A stretch of DNA of 64,000 bases, from assembly GCF_041224545.1 (NCBI RefSeq), contig NZ_JBGFGP010000108.1:62001-126000 (forward strand), given 5' to 3'. Position 1 is the first letter of the stretch. Every line of letters starts with the position of its first letter. Source of the stretch: Sedimentitalea sp041224545 (GTDB lineage Bacteria > Pseudomonadota > Alphaproteobacteria > Rhodobacterales > Rhodobacteraceae). Below are positions 25,230-34,278 of the stretch, piece after piece. The notes beneath the pieces were generated by a model. It did not search any database. It saw only the letters and a list, made by a program, of their open reading frames with translations, and was not told the DNA's origin. A program made the translations under genes and the position numbers.

Positions 25230-26555
25230 ATGACCAACTCGTACACCCCAGGCCTTGTTGCCGGACGCCTTGATGCCGACGAGATCGCCGTGAATTTTGC
25301 CGATCTGCACCCGGCTTATGATCCTCACGAAGCCGCCGTTGCCGCCGACCGATGTTACTTTTGCCACGATGCGCCCTGTGTCACGGCCTGTCCGACGGAT
25401 ATCGACATTCCGCTTTTCATCCGCCAGATCGCGACCGCGCAGCCCGAAGCTGCGGCGCGGACGATCTTCGAGCAGAATATTCTGGGCGGCATGTGTGCCC
25501 GCGTCTGCCCGACCGAGACACTCTGCGAAGAAGCCTGCGTGCGCGAGGCCGCCGAGGGCAAGCCGGTCGAGATCGGCCGCCTGCAGCGTTATGCGACCGA
25601 CGCCGCGATGGCCCGGCAGGGGCACCCGTTTCTGCGGGCGCCCAGTACCGGCAAGAGCATCGGTGTCGTGGGATCCGGACCGGCCGGTCTGGCTTGTGCC
25701 CATCGCCTCGCCATGAAAGGGCACGATGTCACCATCTACGAGGCGCGCGAACGGGCGGGCGGTCTCAATGAATACGGTCTCGCCGCGTACAAGACCGCCG
25801 ACAATTTCGCCGAGCGCGAAATCGGCTGGCTTCTGGGTATCGGCGGCATCAAGGTGGTTCACGGGCAGGTTCTCGGCGAAAATGTCGATCTTGCGACGGT
25901 GCAGGCCGATCATGACGCGGTGTTCCTTGGGGTCGGCCTTGGCGGCGTCAACCTGCTCGACCTGCCGGGTTTCGACCTCGCGGGTGTGCGCAACGCAGTG
26001 GATTTCATCGCCGAACTGCGGCAGGCGGATGACAAGTCCAGCCTCGCCGTGGGTCGCAATGTCGTGGTCATCGGCGGCGGCATGACAGCCATTGACGCCG
26101 CGGTGCAATCGCGGTTGCTCGGGGCGCAGAGCGTAACGCTTGCCTACCGGCGCGATCGTTCGGCGATGGGAGCGAGCGGATACGAGCAGGATCTTGCGGC
26201 CACACACGGCGTCCAGCTGATGACCAATGTCACGCCGGTTGCCGTGCATGGCGATGGCGCGGCGCAGGAAATCGAACTGGAATACACCCAGGCTGGCAAC
26301 GGCACGCTGCAAGCGACGGGTGAACGCATCCGGCTGCGCGCCGACCAGGTGTTGCTGGCCATCGGGCAGAACCTGGCCGAGGACGCCGGGCTTGCGACCA
26401 AACGTGGCAAGATCGCCGTATCCGGCGCGGGGCGTACCAGTCTTGCCGGTGTCTGGGCCGGAGGCGATTGCACGCCGGGCGAGGACCTCACGGTGGTCGC
26501 CGTGGCCGAGGGCCGTGACGCTGCCGAGGATATTCACGCCGCACTTTCAGAGTGA
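25230..26555 (+). CDS. preT: NAD-dependent dihydropyrimidine dehydrogenase subunit PreT
   Basis: A 441-aa flavo-iron-sulfur protein homologous to the GltD/NADPH half of mammalian DPD. The N-terminal cysteine motifs are CYFCHDAPCVTACP (about 42-55) and GGMCARVCPTETLCEEACV (about 89-107). The FAD-binding GVVGSGPAGLACAHRLA and the NAD-binding VVVIGGGMTAIDAA follow, ending with GVWAGGDCTPGEDLTVVAVAEGRDAA. With PreA it reduces uracil and thymine to the 5,6-dihydro compounds using NADH. The gap of 46 bases to preA indicates one transcript. Confidence 0.94.
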   Translation: MTNSYTPGLVAGRLDADEIAVNFADLHPAYDPHEAAVAADRCYFCHDAPCVTACPTDIDIPLFIRQIATAQPEAAARTIFEQNILGGMCARVCPTETLCEEACVREAAEGKPVEIGRLQRYATDAAMARQGHPFLRAPSTGKSIGVVGSGPAGLACAHRLAMKGHDVTIYEARERAGGLNEYGLAAYKTADNFAEREIGWLLGIGGIKVVHGQVLGENVDLATVQADHDAVFLGVGLGGVNLLDLPGFDLAGVRNAVDFIAELRQADDKSSLAVGRNVVVIGGGMTAIDAAVQSRLLGAQSVTLAYRRDRSAMGASGYEQDLAATHGVQLMTNVTPVAVHGDGAAQEIELEYTQAGNGTLQATGERIRLRADQVLLAIGQNLAEDAGLATKRGKIAVSGAGRTSLAGVWAGGDCTPGEDLTVVAVAEGRDAAEDIHAALSE

Positions 26556-26601
26556 CGCGCCCCACATCATGACGGGCGACGGCCCGGAAAGGATCAAGAC
26601 A

Positions 26602-27906
26602 ATGGCAGATCTGACGACCGACTTCCTGGGCATCAAAAGCCCCAACCCCTTCTGGCTCGCCTCGGCGCCGCCAACGGACAAGGAGTACAACGTGCGCCGC
26701 GCCTTTGAGGCCGGTTGGGGTGGTGTGGTGTGGAAAACCCTGGGCGAAGCCGGACCGCCGGTGGTGAACGTCAACGGTCCGCGATACGGCGCGATCTGGG
26801 GCGCAGACCGCAGACTTCTGGGGCTGAACAACATCGAGCTGATCACCGACCGGCCGCTGGACGTGAACCTTGAGGAAATGACTCGGGTGAAACGCGACTA
26901 TCCGGACCGGGCGCTGATCGCGTCGATCATGGTGCCCTGCGAAGAGGCGTCGTGGAAAGCCATCCTGCCCCGTGTCGCCGAAACTGGGGCCGACGGGATC
27001 GAACTGAACTTCGGTTGCCCGCACGGGATGAGCGAACGCGGCATGGGCGCGGCGGTCGGCCAGGTGCCGGACTATATCCAGATGGTCACCGAGTGGTGCA
27101 AGCAATATTACGACAGGCCCGTCATCGTGAAGCTGACGCCGAATATCACCGATATCCGCTATCCGGCGCGGGCGGCCCGTGCCGGCGGAGCCGATGCGGT
27201 CAGCCTGATCAATACGGTGTCGTCGATCACTTCGGTCAACCTCGATACCTTCAGCCCCGAGCCGAGCATCGATGGCAAGGGCAGTCACGGCGGCTATTGC
27301 GGCCCTGCAGTCAAACCCATCGCTCTGAACATGGTGGCCGAGATCGCCCGCGATCCCGAAACACACGGCCTCCCGATTTCGGGCATTGGCGGCGTCACCA
27401 CCTGGCGGGATGCGGCGGAATTCATCGCGCTCGGATGTGGAACCGTCCAGGTCTGCACCGCCGCGATGACCTACGGGTTCCGTGTGGTCGAGGAAATGAA
27501 ACGCGGCCTGTCGCAGTGGATGGATGAAAAGGGCTATGCCTCGATCGCCGATTTCCAGGGCCGCGCGGCTCCGAACGTGACGGACTGGCAGTATCTCAAC
27601 CTGAATTTCGTCACCAAGGCCCGGATCGACCAGAGTGCCTGCATCAAATGTGGCCGCTGCTATGCCGCCTGCGAGGACACGTCGCATCAGGCCATCACCA
27701 TGAGCCCGGACCGGGTGTTCGATGTGGACGACAGCGAATGCGTCGCCTGCAACCTGTGTCTCGATGTCTGTCCGGTCGAGGGCTGCATCACCATGGAGCG
27801 GCTGGAACCCGGCGTGACCGATCCGCGCACCGGCCGTGTCGTGTCGGCCGAGCATGCGGATTGGACCTCGCATCCCAACAATCCGATGGCGCGTGCGGCG
27901 GAATGA
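26602..27906 (+). CDS. preA: NAD-dependent dihydropyrimidine dehydrogenase subunit PreA
   Basis: A 434-aa protein: an FMN-binding dihydroorotate-dehydrogenase-like barrel (about 1-320) followed by two 4Fe-4S clusters, CIKCGRCYAACEDTSHQAI and CVACNLCLDVCPVEGC. It is the catalytic half that reduces the pyrimidine ring. NPFWLASAPPT near the N-terminus and the INTVSSITSVNLDT and SGIGGVTTW segments are family features. The frame is open far upstream inside preT, but the ATG at 26602 follows a GGAAAGGA-type ribosome site and gives the standard start MADLTTDFLGIKSPNPFWLA. Confidence 0.94.
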   Translation: MADLTTDFLGIKSPNPFWLASAPPTDKEYNVRRAFEAGWGGVVWKTLGEAGPPVVNVNGPRYGAIWGADRRLLGLNNIELITDRPLDVNLEEMTRVKRDYPDRALIASIMVPCEEASWKAILPRVAETGADGIELNFGCPHGMSERGMGAAVGQVPDYIQMVTEWCKQYYDRPVIVKLTPNITDIRYPARAARAGGADAVSLINTVSSITSVNLDTFSPEPSIDGKGSHGGYCGPAVKPIALNMVAEIARDPETHGLPISGIGGVTTWRDAAEFIALGCGTVQVCTAAMTYGFRVVEEMKRGLSQWMDEKGYASIADFQGRAAPNVTDWQYLNLNFVTKARIDQSACIKCGRCYAACEDTSHQAITMSPDRVFDVDDSECVACNLCLDVCPVEGCITMERLEPGVTDPRTGRVVSAEHADWTSHPNNPMARAAE

Positions 27907-27934
27907 ACTCTATCGCATTTCGCGATAAACCTGC

Positions 27935-27981
27935 ATCACCTGATGCTGCCTGAAATCAGAGATTTCAACGCGTCAGGTGAT
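27935..27981. terminator. Nested hairpin between preA and the TetR gene
   Basis: Outer stem ATCACCTGATGC / GCGTCAGGTGAT (12 bp, one G-T pair) encloses a second stem GAAATC-AGA-GATTTC. It lies between the convergent preA and regulator genes. There is no T-run on either side, so it is either a bidirectional factor-dependent terminator or an RNA-stabilising 3' structure. Confidence 0.55.
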
Positions 27982-28012
27982 ACCAGATGTTTCAAGTCAA
28001 TCGCAAAACGCA

Positions 28013-28654
28013 TTAATCGGGTGTAAGCATGCGGCGGAACAGCGTTTTCAGATGCTGTTCCGCACCGGGAAAAGGATCGACGCCGCCATTGACGGCCCGG
28101 ACCTGGATATCGAAATCCGCATAATGCTGCGTCAGCGCCCAGATCGAGAAAATCAGGTGCACGGGATCGACCGGTGCCAGCTTCCCCGTCGCGATCCAGC
28201 GCCGGATGGTTTCAGACGTGCGATCGACAAGCGCTTTCAGATCGCCTTCAAGATCGGGCAGGATCGTCGGAGCACCCTGCAGGATCTCGTTGGCGAAGAT
28301 GCGACTCTCACGCGGGTAATCGCGGGCCAGCTGGAGTTTGCGCTGCACGTATTCCAGGATCTCGTCCAGTGGCTCGCCCCCATGATCAAGTTCCTTGAGC
28401 GGGTCCAGCCAGGTGTCGAGCAGTCCGTGCAAAAGCTCGCGGTGAATGGCTTCTTTCGACGGGTAGTAATATAGCAGGTTGGGTTTGCTCAGACCCGCTT
28501 CGGTGGAAATCTGATCCAGCGTCGCGCCGCGATAGCCATGTTTCGAAAATACTTCGAGCGCCGCGCCGAGGATCAGCTCGCGGTTGCGCTTCTGGATGCG
28601 GGTTCTGGGTTTGCTGCCGTCGCGGGGATGCGGTCGCGCCGATCTTTTCGTCAT
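28013..28654 (-). CDS. TetR/AcrR family regulator, RutR-like
   Basis: A 213-aa regulator. The TetR helix-turn-helix spans about 25-70 (ILGAALEVFSKHGYRGATLD, then QISTEAGLSKPNLLYYYPSKEA), and the remainder is the RutR-type ligand domain with the characteristic Trp/Tyr-rich stretch IFSIWALTQHYADFDIQV. RutR binds uracil/thymine and represses pyrimidine-degradation genes. It diverges from the hydrolase operon with a near-consensus RutR box between them and faces preTA convergently, so it probably controls both blocks. Confidence 0.88.
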   Translation of the reverse strand: MTKRSARPHPRDGSKPRTRIQKRNRELILGAALEVFSKHGYRGATLDQISTEAGLSKPNLLYYYPSKEAIHRELLHGLLDTWLDPLKELDHGGEPLDEILEYVQRKLQLARDYPRESRIFANEILQGAPTILPDLEGDLKALVDRTSETIRRWIATGKLAPVDPVHLIFSIWALTQHYADFDIQVRAVNGGVDPFPGAEQHLKTLFRRMLTPD

Positions 28655-28742
28655 TGCCTGACATTCCCTGCCGATTTTTCACGCGATCGCCGCTTTTGCT
28701 TGCGGCGGACTTGACTGACCTTGGCTCCGTGGTAGCGTGACT

Positions 28743-28758
28743 TTGACCGGTTGGTCAA
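28743..28758. promoter_or_regulatory. RutR-type operator
   Basis: TTGACCGGTTGGTCAA differs at one position from the known RutR consensus TTGACCANNTGGTCAA. It lies between the divergent TetR regulator (start 28654) and the carbamoyl hydrolase (start 28801), where it can regulate both. Confidence 0.8.
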
Positions 28759-28800
28759 ATCATGAAATGGCCAGCAGTTGCTAGCAAGATCGGGGATGAT

Positions 28801-30051
28801 ATGACCGCACCATCAGCGAACCTGACAGTCAATGCCGACAGGCTCTGGGACTCTCTCATGGAAATGGCCAAAATCGGGCCGGGCGTCGCGGGGGGGAACA
28901 ACCGCCAGACGCTGACCGACGAAGACGCCGAGGGCCGCGCCCTGTTTCAGCGCTGGTGCGAAGAGGCCGGCTGCACGATGGGTCTCGACCAGATGGGCAA
29001 CATGTTTGCCCGGCGCGAAGGCACGGATCCGGACGCGCTGCCGGTTTATGTCGGCAGCCATCTCGATACCCAACCGACCGGGGGCAAGTATGACGGCGTG
29101 CTTGGCGTGCTGGGCGGGCTCGAGATCATCCGCACGCTCAACGACCTTGGCATCAAGACCAAACATCCAATTGTCGCCACCAACTGGACCAACGAAGAGG
29201 GCACGCGCTATGCGCCGGCGATGCTGGCGTCGGGAGTATTTGCGGGCGTGCATACCCAGGACTGGGCCTATGATCGCGAGGATCACGATGGCAAGAGGTT
29301 CGGTGATGAACTCGAACGCATAGGCTGGCGCGGTGAGGAAGAAGTCGGCGCACGCAAGATGCACGCTTTCTTTGAGCTGCACATCGAACAGGGCCCCATT
29401 CTCGAAGCCGAGGGCAAGGATATCGGGGTCGTGACCCATGGTCAGGGCCTGTCATGGACACAGGTCACCGTCACCGGCAAGGACGCCCATACCGGCTCGA
29501 CCCCCATGCCGATGCGCAGGAATGCCGGTCTTGGCATGGCGCGGATACTGGAAAAGGTCGAAGAGATCGCATGGTCGCACAAACCCCACGCGGTAGGTGC
29601 GGCGGGCCATATCGAGGTCTTTCCCAATTCGCGCAACGTGATACCGGGCCGCGCGGTGTTCACGGTCGATTTCCGCTCGCCCGACCTGGCGGTGATTCAG
29701 GACATGGAGACGCGCCTGAAGGCCGAGGCGCAGAAAATCTGCGACGACATGGAGCTTGAGGTTGCATTCGAAAAGGTCGGCGGGTTCGATCCGGTGGAGT
29801 TCGACGCGGGATGCGTCAGCGCCGTGCGCAACGCCGCCGAGCGTCTGGGTTATTCGCATCGCGATCTGATTTCGGGGGCCGGTCACGACGCCTGCTGGAT
29901 CAATCAGGTCGCACCGACCGCGATGGTGATGTGCCCCTGTGTCGACGGGCTGTCGCATAACGAGGCCGAAGAGATCACCCGCGAGTGGGCGCGCGCCGGG
30001 GCGGATGTGCTGTTGCACGCGGTTGCCGAAACGGCGGAGATCGTCACCTGA
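28801..30051 (+). CDS. Zn-dependent N-carbamoyl amino acid hydrolase (beta-ureidopropionase type)
   Basis: A 416-aa M20-superfamily amidohydrolase of the AllC/HyuC group. Metal-binding and catalytic motifs visible: VGSHLDTQPTGGKYDGVLGV (about 81-100), TNWTNEEGTRYAPAMLASGVF (Glu pair) and GAGHDACWINQVAPTAMVM near the C-terminus. In the reductive pyrimidine pathway it cleaves N-carbamoyl-beta-alanine to beta-alanine, NH3 and CO2. The start at 28801 has GGGGA at the right distance; an in-frame ATG at 28762 lies almost at the operator and would add 13 residues. Dihydropyrimidinase follows 66 bases later. Confidence 0.9.
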   Translation: MTAPSANLTVNADRLWDSLMEMAKIGPGVAGGNNRQTLTDEDAEGRALFQRWCEEAGCTMGLDQMGNMFARREGTDPDALPVYVGSHLDTQPTGGKYDGVLGVLGGLEIIRTLNDLGIKTKHPIVATNWTNEEGTRYAPAMLASGVFAGVHTQDWAYDREDHDGKRFGDELERIGWRGEEEVGARKMHAFFELHIEQGPILEAEGKDIGVVTHGQGLSWTQVTVTGKDAHTGSTPMPMRRNAGLGMARILEKVEEIAWSHKPHAVGAAGHIEVFPNSRNVIPGRAVFTVDFRSPDLAVIQDMETRLKAEAQKICDDMELEVAFEKVGGFDPVEFDAGCVSAVRNAAERLGYSHRDLISGAGHDACWINQVAPTAMVMCPCVDGLSHNEAEEITREWARAGADVLLHAVAETAEIVT

Positions 30052-30117
30052 TCCCACCTGGGAACAAGAACAATCAGGCACCGAAACGAGGTGCCCACGA
30101 CACGGGGAGAACAATCA

Positions 30118-31572
30118 ATGAGCACCGTCATCAGGAACGGAACCATCGTCACCGCCGATCTGACCTACAAGTCAGACGTCAGGGTCGAGGGCGGAAAGAT
30201 CACCGAGATCGGCCTCGACCTGACCGGTGACGACGTGCTGGACGCGACCGGCTGCTACGTGATGCCCGGCGGGATCGATCCGCATACGCATCTGGAAATG
30301 CCGTTCATGGGCACCTATTCGACCGATGATTTCGAAAGCGGCACCCGCGCGGCACTTGCCGGTGGCACCACGATGGTGGTTGATTTCGCGCTGCCTTCGC
30401 CGGGTCAGGGGCTGCTGGATGCCCTGCAAATGTGGGACAACAAATCGACCCGTGCGAATTGCGACTATTCCTTTCACATGGCGGTGACCTGGTGGGGCGA
30501 ACAGGTGTTTGACGAGATGAAAACCGTGGTCGAGGATCGCGGCATCAACACGTTCAAGCATTTCATGGCCTACAAGGGCGCGTTGATGGTCAACGACGAC
30601 GAGATGTACGCGTCATTCCAGCGACTGGCCGAGCTGGGCGGAATCGCGATGGTGCACGCGGAAAACGGCGACGTGGTCGCCGAACTCTCCGCCAGGCTGC
30701 TGGCCGAGGGCAATACCGGCCCCGAGGCCCACGCCTATTCCCGCCCGCCGCAGGTCGAGGGCGAGGCAACCAACCGCGCGATCATGATCGCGGACATGGC
30801 GGGTGTGCCGCTTTACGTGGTGCATACCAGCTGTGAAGACAGTCACGAGGCCATCCGCCGCGCCCGGATGCAGGGCAAACGGGTCTGGGGCGAGCCGCTG
30901 ATTCAGCATCTGACGCTGGATGAGAGCGAGTATTTCAACGCCGATTGGGATCACGCTGCCCGTCGCGTCATGTCGCCCCCGTTCCGCAACAAGCAGCATC
31001 AGGACAGTCTCTGGGCCGGGCTGCAATCGGGGTCGCTCAGCGTGGTGGCAACCGATCATTGTGCCTTTACCACCGAGCAGAAACGCTATGGCGTCGGCGA
31101 TTTCACCAAGATCCCCAACGGTACCGGCGGGCTGGAGGACCGGATGCCGATGCTGTGGACGCGGGGGGTGGAAACCGGGCGGCTGACACCCGAGGAATTC
31201 GTTGCGGTGACGTCCACCAATATCGCCAAGATCCTCAACTGCTATCCACGCAAGGGGGCGATCATGGTCGGTTCGGATGCAGATATCGTGGTCTGGGATC
31301 CGAAAAAGGAAAAGACGATTTCCGCCGCAAACCAGCAGAGCGCCATCGACTACAACGTGTTCGAGGGGCAGGCCGTGAAGGGATTGCCGCGCTATACGCT
31401 GACCCGCGGACAGGTTGCGGTGATGGACGGGGAAATCCGCACCGAGGAAGGCCATGGCGAATTCGTCAGCCGCGCGGCCAACACCACGGTGAACAAAGCG
31501 CTGTCGACCTGGAAAGAACTGACCGCGCCGCGCCCGGTCGAGCGCAGCGGCATTCCCGCAACGGGGGTCTGA
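30118..31572 (+). CDS. hydA: Dihydropyrimidinase (D-hydantoinase)
   Basis: A 484-aa cyclic amidohydrolase. The metal ligands are in GGIDPHTHLEMPFMG (about 55-69), and the lysine to be carbamylated is in NTFKHFMAYKGALM. Later ligands are in MVHAENGD, YVVHTSCED and VATDHCAF. It opens dihydrouracil/dihydrothymine to N-carbamoyl-beta-amino acids, which the preceding gene hydrolyses. GGGGAGA precedes the ATG at 30118; an upstream in-frame start at 30091 has no ribosome site. The stop overlaps an 11-codon reading frame (TGATG, 31570-31574) that leads to the transporter genes. Confidence 0.94.
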   Translation: MSTVIRNGTIVTADLTYKSDVRVEGGKITEIGLDLTGDDVLDATGCYVMPGGIDPHTHLEMPFMGTYSTDDFESGTRAALAGGTTMVVDFALPSPGQGLLDALQMWDNKSTRANCDYSFHMAVTWWGEQVFDEMKTVVEDRGINTFKHFMAYKGALMVNDDEMYASFQRLAELGGIAMVHAENGDVVAELSARLLAEGNTGPEAHAYSRPPQVEGEATNRAIMIADMAGVPLYVVHTSCEDSHEAIRRARMQGKRVWGEPLIQHLTLDESEYFNADWDHAARRVMSPPFRNKQHQDSLWAGLQSGSLSVVATDHCAFTTEQKRYGVGDFTKIPNGTGGLEDRMPMLWTRGVETGRLTPEEFVAVTSTNIAKILNCYPRKGAIMVGSDADIVVWDPKKEKTISAANQQSAIDYNVFEGQAVKGLPRYTLTRGQVAVMDGEIRTEEGHGEFVSRAANTTVNKALSTWKELTAPRPVERSGIPATGV

Positions 31573-31607
31573 TGGCATCGGTTTGCACTGCAAAGACCTG
31601 CGCATGA
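31572..31607 (+). other. 11-codon coupling ORF between dihydropyrimidinase and ABC ATPase
   Basis: The start overlaps the dihydropyrimidinase stop (TGATG) and its own stop overlaps the ATPase start (ATGA at 31604-31607). The product would be MASVCTAKTCA. The ATPase start has no good ribosome site, so this minigene may carry ribosomes across the gap. Confidence 0.4.
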
Positions 31608-32419
31608 GCGTCTCCGCTCTCGACTCCGCACCGGCCCCGGACGCTGCAACGCCAGTGATCGCGGCCAACGCGCTGGACCTGACCTTTGAGACGGCCGACG
31701 GTCCGGTCCATGCCCTCAGAAACGTGTCGCTCGATGTGCCCAACGGCAGTTTCGTCAGCTTCATCGGTCCGTCAGGCTGTGGCAAGACCACCCTGCTGCG
31801 TTGTATCGCCGGACTGGAAACGCCGACGGGCGGCAGCCTGACGGTCAACGGCATGACGGCGGACGAGGCGCGGCGGGCACGGGCCTATGGCTATGTGTTT
31901 CAGGCGGCGGGGCTGTATCCGTGGCGCAGTATCGGCGGAAATATCCGCCTGCCGCTGGAAATCATGGGCTTCTCCAGGGCGGAACAGGCCGAGCGCGTCG
32001 CGCGGGTGCTCGAACTCGTGGAGTTGAGCAGCTTTGAAAAGAAATTCCCGTGGCAATTGTCCGGCGGCATGCAGCAACGCGCATCCATCGCGCGGGCGCT
32101 GGCTTTTGATGCCGAAATTTTGCTGATGGACGAACCTTTTGGCGCTCTGGATGAAATCGTGCGCGACCGGTTGAACGAAGAACTGTTGCGCCTGTGGGAC
32201 CGGACACGGAAAACCATCTGTTTCGTCACCCATTCGATCCCCGAGGCGGTCTACCTGTCCACGCATATCGTGGTGATGTCCCCGCGCCCGGGTCGCATCA
32301 GCGATGTGATCGAAAGCCCGCTGCCGAAGGAACGGCCGCTCGATATTCGGGACACGCCCGAGTTCATCGAGATCGCCCACCGGGTGCGCGACGGGCTGCG
32401 CGCGGGGTACGAAGAGTGA
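31604..32419 (+). CDS. ABC transporter ATP-binding protein, NitT/TauT (ThiZ/SsuB) type
   Basis: A 271-aa ATPase. Walker A is GPSGCGKTTLLRCIAG (about 50-65), signature QLSGGMQQRASIARAL, Walker B ILLMDEPFGALDEIVRD and H-loop CFVTHSIPEAVYLS. The sequence type is that of taurine/nitrate/HMP-precursor importers. It follows dihydropyrimidinase with start/stop coupling and precedes two permeases and a binding protein, so it should power uptake of a pyrimidine or pyrimidine precursor. Its stop overlaps the next start (GTGA, 32416-32419). Confidence 0.9.
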   Translation: MSVSALDSAPAPDAATPVIAANALDLTFETADGPVHALRNVSLDVPNGSFVSFIGPSGCGKTTLLRCIAGLETPTGGSLTVNGMTADEARRARAYGYVFQAAGLYPWRSIGGNIRLPLEIMGFSRAEQAERVARVLELVELSSFEKKFPWQLSGGMQQRASIARALAFDAEILLMDEPFGALDEIVRDRLNEELLRLWDRTRKTICFVTHSIPEAVYLSTHIVVMSPRPGRISDVIESPLPKERPLDIRDTPEFIEIAHRVRDGLRAGYEE

Positions 32420-33387
32420 GCGCCGGCACCGGATCCGGCCGCTGGCGGTTGCCGCCGGTTCTGGCGATGGTCCTGGCGGTCCTGGCGATCTGGTATCTCG
32501 CGGTCGTGCCGATGAACGTGCAGGACGTGCTGACCCGTGCAGAGCGTGCAGGGGAATCCGTTTCGCCGCCGACAGCGGTCGAACGGCGCGATATGGGCGC
32601 CTGGACCCTTGTGATGCGCAATCCCGGCCTGCTGGGCGAAAGCTGGAGCCTGGACCGGCCCCGCCTGCCCGCGCCGCATCAGGTCGCCGGGGAACTGTAT
32701 CGTTCAACCATAGACGAAGAGATCAACGGACGGCGCGGCTTTGTCAGGTCGGGCAGCCTGTCCAATCGTTCGCTTGTCTATCACGGGGGCATCACACTGG
32801 GCGCGACATTTCTCGGGTTCGTGATCGGCACCGCGTTGGGGATCGCGCTGGCCGTCGGTATCGTGCATTCGCGCGTCATGGACATGTCGATCATGCCCTG
32901 GGCCATCGTCAGCCAGACGATACCGATTGTTGCGCTGGCACCGATGATCATCGTGGTGCTCTATTCCATCGGCATACAGGGGTTGATTCCCAAGGCGGTG
33001 ATCTCGGCCTACCTGTCGTTTTTCCCCGTGGTCGTCGGCATGGTGAAGGGTCTGCGCTCGCCCGATGCGATGCAGCTCGACCTGATGCGCACCTATAATG
33101 CCAGCGACATGACCGTCCTGACCAAGCTGCGTCTGCCTGCGTCGGTGCCCTATCTCTTTGCCTCGCTGAAAATCGCCATCGCCGCCAGCCTGGTCGGGGC
33201 CATCGTCGGCGAATTGCCGGTACAGAAAGGCGGTCTGGGTGCACGGATGCTGGCGGGTAGCTATTATGGTCAGACGTCGCAGGTCTGGGCCGCGCTTATC
33301 ATGGCGGCGGCGCTGGCGGCGCTGCTGGTCTGGCTGACCGGTTGGCTGGAGCGGCGCACGCTGCGCGCGATGGGGGGGCAGCCATGA
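32416..33387 (+). CDS. ABC transporter permease, NitT/TauT type, with long first loop
   Basis: A 323-aa permease starting at GTG, fixed by the GTGA overlap with the ATPase stop. TM1 (VLAMVLAVLAIWYLAVVP, about 11-28) is followed by an unusually long hydrophilic loop of about 85 residues before TM2 near 117. The core has the usual BPD_transp_1 pattern, with the coupling loop DLMRTYNASDMTVLTKLRLP. It overlaps the second permease (ATGA, 33384-33387). Confidence 0.88.
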   Translation: MSAGTGSGRWRLPPVLAMVLAVLAIWYLAVVPMNVQDVLTRAERAGESVSPPTAVERRDMGAWTLVMRNPGLLGESWSLDRPRLPAPHQVAGELYRSTIDEEINGRRGFVRSGSLSNRSLVYHGGITLGATFLGFVIGTALGIALAVGIVHSRVMDMSIMPWAIVSQTIPIVALAPMIIVVLYSIGIQGLIPKAVISAYLSFFPVVVGMVKGLRSPDAMQLDLMRTYNASDMTVLTKLRLPASVPYLFASLKIAIAASLVGAIVGELPVQKGGLGARMLAGSYYGQTSQVWAALIMAAALAALLVWLTGWLERRTLRAMGGQP

Positions 33388-34229
33388 ATCTCGTGATCCT
33401 TGCCTTGCTGATCTGGGCGGCGGGTTTCGCGCTGAACCTCTGGCTCGCGTCTTCGGCGCGCGCACAGGGACGCGCGGCGCGGCTGGCGGTTCCGCTGATA
33501 TTCGGCGCGACCGTACTGGCGATGTGGGAGCTGATCGTGCGTGGCCTCGATGTCCCGCAGGTCATCCTGCCCCCGCCCAGCGTCATTGCAGCCACCTTTG
33601 CCAGCAACGGCGCGATGTTGTGGGGCGATTTCGTGCAGACCATTCTCAAGGGCGCGCTTGCCGGATATGTCATCGGTTGCGCCGCCGCTTTCCTGACCGC
33701 GCTGCTGGTTGACCGCTATGCCTATCTGCGCGAGGGCCTGTTGCCGCTTGGCAATTTCATGGCCGCGCTGCCCATCGTCGGCACCGCACCCATTCTGGTG
33801 ATGTGGTTCGGCTTCGGCTGGCAGTCCAAGGCGGCGGTCGTGGTGTTGATGGTGTTCTTTCCGATGCTGGTGAACACGGTTGCCGGCCTGTCGGAAACAT
33901 CCGCGATGCAGCGCGACCTGATGCGGACCTATGCGGCGAGCTGGGGCGAGACCCTGCTGAAACTGCGCCTGCCGGCAGCGTTGCCATTCATTTTCAACGG
34001 GCTCAAGGTCTGCACGACGCTCGCCCTGATCGGCGCCATCGTCGCGGAGTTTTTCGGCTCTCCGACCCAGGGGCTGGGGTTCCGGATATCGACGTCGATC
34101 GGTCAGCTTGATCTTGGCCTCGTCTGGTCCGCCATTCTGGTTGCGGCGATCACCGGCACGCTGGCCTACGGGCTGGCGGCACTGATCGAAAAATGGCTCA
34201 CCTTCTGGCACCCGTCACAGCGCGGCTGA
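33384..34229 (+). CDS. ABC transporter permease, NitT/TauT type
   Basis: A 281-aa membrane protein with about six to seven TM segments, beginning MNLVILALLIWAAGFALNLW. The coupling loop is DLMRTYAASWGETLLKLRLP, nearly the same as in the partner permease, so the two form a heterodimer. The start at 33384 is set by the overlap with the preceding stop. A 49-base gap leads to the binding-protein gene. Confidence 0.9.
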   Translation: MNLVILALLIWAAGFALNLWLASSARAQGRAARLAVPLIFGATVLAMWELIVRGLDVPQVILPPPSVIAATFASNGAMLWGDFVQTILKGALAGYVIGCAAAFLTALLVDRYAYLREGLLPLGNFMAALPIVGTAPILVMWFGFGWQSKAAVVVLMVFFPMLVNTVAGLSETSAMQRDLMRTYAASWGETLLKLRLPAALPFIFNGLKVCTTLALIGAIVAEFFGSPTQGLGFRISTSIGQLDLGLVWSAILVAAITGTLAYGLAALIEKWLTFWHPSQRG

Positions 34230-34278
34230 GAACCGCAGACAACAACAAACCAAGGACCAAAACCAACAGGAGACTATC

